Shown piece by piece: positions 5,218 to 7,435 of a DNA stretch of 7,435 nt (position 1 is the first letter of the stretch; every line of letters begins with the position of its first letter). Source of the stretch: Collinsella sp. GTDB lineage: Bacteria; Actinomycetota; Coriobacteriia; Coriobacteriales; Coriobacteriaceae. Below the pieces are notes generated by a model. The model worked only from the letters and a program-made list of their open reading frames with translations. It was not told the origin of the DNA and searched no databases. The position numbers were made by a program, and so were the translations under genes. The stretch covers positions 1-7,435 of the forward strand of contig JAHHSP010000058.1 in assembly GCA_020025115.1 (NCBI GenBank), given 5' to 3'.

Positions 5218-7275
5218 ATGCCGCTTCCGGGGAAAAGGCTGGGAATGGACTTGTTCATCGAGGACGGAGCCTACACGACCGTGGCCTCCGCCTGTGCGAT
5301 GCTCATGGTTCTCTCACTGCTGTTCTCATCATCCCTGGCGATATGGAGCGCATCTCGGGCGGGCGATGTCCAGGTCAGTGCCGATGCCACCGCATTGGCC
5401 GGAGAAAACGTTGTGAGCTCCTATCACACGGCGGCGACGGTTTTGGATGCGTGCGTGCTGAGTTTGGGTCTTGCGGGGTTCACGATGATGGGGGCGGGGA
5501 TGGTCGGGCTGTTCGTCCCGGGTGGACAGGCGCTTGCCCGTGAGACGTTGGACACCGCCGTGCGCGTGCTCGACATGCGGAATTCGTTCGCATCTTCGGC
5601 TTCGAGCGGGTTGAAGCGGGTTGAAGGGTCTCTGCCGTTTTTAATCGCGGCGAATGCGGCTCGCACCTGCGATGCGCAAGGGTCGGAGGCTGTTGGATAT
5701 CGCGGTACCGCCTTTGCGGTCCCGGCTGCATCCGCATCGGAGTTTCCCGCACTCGAGGGAGAGGGGATTGACACCGATGGCTTGGAACAGGCGTGCGGCG
5801 GGCTCGAGGAGGCGGCGGCCGAGCTCGCACGGATCTCGGAGGAGGTCTCGGCGAGGAGGGAGGAGGCATGGTTGGCGGATTGCGGTGCACCCGGACGAAA
5901 CATGCAGGAACGAGCGGGACGCCTTTCGGGGGTTGCGGCGGCCGAGAATCCCGATTTTGCCTCGAGCATCACGTGGGATCCCGAGTTTGCGTTGGGGCGT
6001 GCCCGAGCCTATTACCGTTGGAGGTGCGACAACGATAAACCCGAGGGGGGCGGCGTGGAGGCGCGTGCGGATGCCGCGGCCCGTCGCGCATTTTACCGAT
6101 ATGCGCTCGGGCATCTCGAGCACGCGTGCGTGGTCGATGGCGGGGAGGAGGCATATACCACGCTTGAGTTCCTGCCGCGCAATAGCGATGAGGTGAGGGG
6201 GACGCGGCTTTACACCGAGGCGGTGTGGCCGACGAGTGAGGAGGCGTCGGGGCCGACGTTGCACTTCGACGAGTCATGCCCTGGTGCCCGAGGGGCTCCC
6301 GGAGCGCCCGCTTCTCTTGCCTCGTTGGATGGCGGGGCTGTTCTGGAGTGTCCGACATGCCGTTTTGGGGTCGATGATCTCGGTCGGGCGCCCGCTGCGT
6401 CGACGTCGATTGACAACGGGTTCGAATATCACCTGCGGGCGTTTACGAAGGCGCTTCGGGAATACCTCGAGGCGAGAGGGCGCCAAAACGAGGCCGAGGC
6501 GGCCGCGCGTGGGGATGCCGAGCGGGCGTCGGATGCATTCGACCAAGCCATCGCGGCGCTTGGGGGAAAGCGTCCGCGCATAGCGCCCCCGGGTCGTTTT
6601 GGGTGCGTTTCCTTTGTTCTGTCTTCGGAATATTCGACGCCCGACGCGCTTGAGACATCGTTTGCCGCCAGTCCCGATATGTCACGGCGAGGCGCCATCG
6701 CGGCGGCGGCTCTCGCCCCGGATGGGATCTCCGGAGGCGATGATGTCCTGTCCGGCTTCTTCTCGTCACTTCAAGAGCGTGTTGGATCTGACGGACTGGC
6801 CGGGTTGCTGGACGGGGTTGTGGATCTGTGGGGAAAGCTGCTGGTTTCCTATGGGGATGCCGGTCAGGGGTTGGAAGGGGCATTTGACGAGCTCATGGGA
6901 GGCCTTGACGGCCAAGGGCTTGGTCCTGTTGGGGACTGGTTGGGCGATCGGCTGACAGGGGTGGTTCGCGCGCTCGATATGCAGCCGGTTGACATGCGGC
7001 CCCGCAAGCCGGTCTTGGTTGACAGCGCGGACGTGCTTGCACACTCCGACGTGCCGGCCTTGGCGGATACCCAGGCTGCGTTGCGTGAGCTGGCAAAGGT
7101 CGATCTTGATTTCGAGGGTATGGCACGGTCTGTCGGTTACGACCTGGGGGAGCGCCTGACCTCGCTCGAAATCGTCTTGGCCGAGGTGCGACTGCCGAAC
7201 GGGAGGGTCGTCCCCATCACGCTGCGGGTACGTGATCTTTTGGAAGGAAGGGAGATAGGGGATGCCGGTACGTAA
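5218..7275 (+). CDS. Large TadG-like membrane protein with a cysteine-containing ectodomain
   Basis: A 685-residue protein that begins like TadG/Tad-domain proteins: EDGAYTTVAS, a hydrophobic helix (about 22-43), then QVSADATALAG (52-62), close to the 'Q.AADAAALAGA' hallmark of that family. A second hydrophobic stretch follows (about 76-99). The rest is hydrophilic, with charged, probably helical stretches, including about 190-220. There are nine cysteines outside the membrane segments (151, 193, 222, 270, 304, 354, 378, 381, 463), among them a CPTC at 378-381 followed by a distinctive 'ASTSIDNGFEYHLRAF' stretch. It is much longer than a plain TadE and likely sits mainly outside the cell, linking the pilus to the envelope; that role is inference. 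ATG 5218 is chosen over the open frame extending to 5053 because it follows the tadE stop by 34 bases with GGAGA seven bases upstream. ATG 5245 is an alternative. A 10-base tandem repeat lies at 5605-5624. Confidence 0.8.
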   Translation: MPLPGKRLGMDLFIEDGAYTTVASACAMLMVLSLLFSSSLAIWSASRAGDVQVSADATALAGENVVSSYHTAATVLDACVLSLGLAGFTMMGAGMVGLFVPGGQALARETLDTAVRVLDMRNSFASSASSGLKRVEGSLPFLIAANAARTCDAQGSEAVGYRGTAFAVPAASASEFPALEGEGIDTDGLEQACGGLEEAAAELARISEEVSARREEAWLADCGAPGRNMQERAGRLSGVAAAENPDFASSITWDPEFALGRARAYYRWRCDNDKPEGGGVEARADAAARRAFYRYALGHLEHACVVDGGEEAYTTLEFLPRNSDEVRGTRLYTEAVWPTSEEASGPTLHFDESCPGARGAPGAPASLASLDGGAVLECPTCRFGVDDLGRAPAASTSIDNGFEYHLRAFTKALREYLEARGRQNEAEAAARGDAERASDAFDQAIAALGGKRPRIAPPGRFGCVSFVLSSEYSTPDALETSFAASPDMSRRGAIAAAALAPDGISGGDDVLSGFFSSLQERVGSDGLAGLLDGVVDLWGKLLVSYGDAGQGLEGAFDELMGGLDGQGLGPVGDWLGDRLTGVVRALDMQPVDMRPRKPVLVDSADVLAHSDVPALADTQAALRELAKVDLDFEGMARSVGYDLGERLTSLEIVLAEVRLPNGRVVPITLRVRDLLEGREIGDAGT
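5605..5624 (+). repeat. Perfect 10-base tandem duplication inside the TadG-like gene
   Basis: AGCGGGTTGA occurs twice in direct succession (5605-5614 and 5615-5624). The unit is not a multiple of three, so gain or loss of one copy would shift the frame at about residue 130 of the TadG-like protein. In the present sequence the frame is intact. Confidence 0.85.
7242..7254 (+). promoter_or_regulatory. Shine-Dalgarno of the last pseudopilin gene
   Basis: GGAAGGAAGGGAG ends seven bases before ATG 7262, inside the last codons of the TadG-like gene. It supports the start of the gene that runs off the right edge. Confidence 0.65.
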
Positions 7276-7435
7276 GCAGGTGATATGCGAGGAGGGGGCC
7301 CAGGCGACGGTCGAGCTTGCGGTGGTGGCGCCGGTCCTCGTTGTGCTGGCGTTGATCTCCTACAACATGATGGTATTCGTGTCGGCAACGGCGAGATTCG
7401 ACCGCGTGGCTCCCGATATCGTCTTGGCGCACGGT
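7262..7435 (+). CDS. TadE/TadF-like pseudopilin (3' end cut off)
   Basis: The first 58 codons of another TadE/TadF-type minor pilin. After a short basic N-terminus comes EEGAQATVELAVVAPVL: Glu18 sits at the conserved position, with a candidate prepilin-type cut at Ala13-Gln14, and a hydrophobic helix covers about 19-40. The pattern 'AQATVE.A.V.P' is nearly the same as in the TadE-like protein encoded at 4686. The frame is open to the end of the window, so the ectodomain is not seen. The start codon lies 14 bases inside the end of the TadG-like gene in another frame and has a good purine-rich binding site. Whether it is TadE or TadF cannot be decided from the N-terminus. Confidence 0.82.
   Translation, partial: MPVRKQVICEEGAQATVELAVVAPVLVVLALISYNMMVFVSATARFDRVAPDIVLAHG

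Overview
This window is almost entirely a Tad (tight adherence, type IVc) pilus assembly operon. All recognisable genes lie on the + strand, packed end to end with overlapping or near-abutting stops and starts. The DNA is GC-rich. Several starts are GTG or rely on purine-rich Shine-Dalgarno tracts. The gene set resembles a monoderm actinobacterial tad locus: there is no secretin, no outer-membrane lipoprotein and no CpaB/RcpC-like gene here. The compact cpaE-cpaF-tadB-tadC-flp order, several TadE-like proteins and one large TadG-like protein make me think of a Coriobacteriia-type actinomycete. That placement is inference from memory of such loci, not from a search.

Layout. Positions 2-880 hold the 3' part of a CpaE/TadZ-like MinD-family ATPase, cut by the window edge. 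877-2244 is CpaF/TadA, the pilus assembly ATPase. 2208-2951 and 2978-3646 are the two GspF-domain inner-membrane platform proteins TadB and TadC. 3658-3942 is the major Flp pilin, with the best ribosome binding site in the window. 3939-4502 is a single-pass membrane protein I do not recognise. 4421-4708 is a second Flp-like small pilin that starts 82 bases inside the previous gene. 4686-5183 is a TadE-like pseudopilin. 5218-7275 is a large TadG-like membrane protein with a cysteine-containing extracellular domain. 7262-7435 is the start of another TadE/TadF-like pseudopilin that runs off the right edge.

How they work together (family knowledge). CpaE probably localises the machine, CpaF powers it by ATP hydrolysis, and TadB/TadC form the membrane platform. 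Flp is the main pilin, cleaved by a prepilin peptidase that is not in this window. TadE-like and TadG-like proteins are minor pilins or accessory envelope proteins. I see no gene-free stretch over 300 bases; the largest gaps between genes are 26 and 34 bases. I found no convincing terminator, internal promoter, RNA gene, mobile element or CRISPR.

The system itself is known. The parts worth a second look are the unrecognised membrane protein and its long overlap with the second pilin, the long leader of Flp, the alanine in place of glycine at the predicted cleavage site of three pilin-like proteins, the altered Walker A motif in CpaE, and the cysteine-rich ectodomain of the TadG-like protein.
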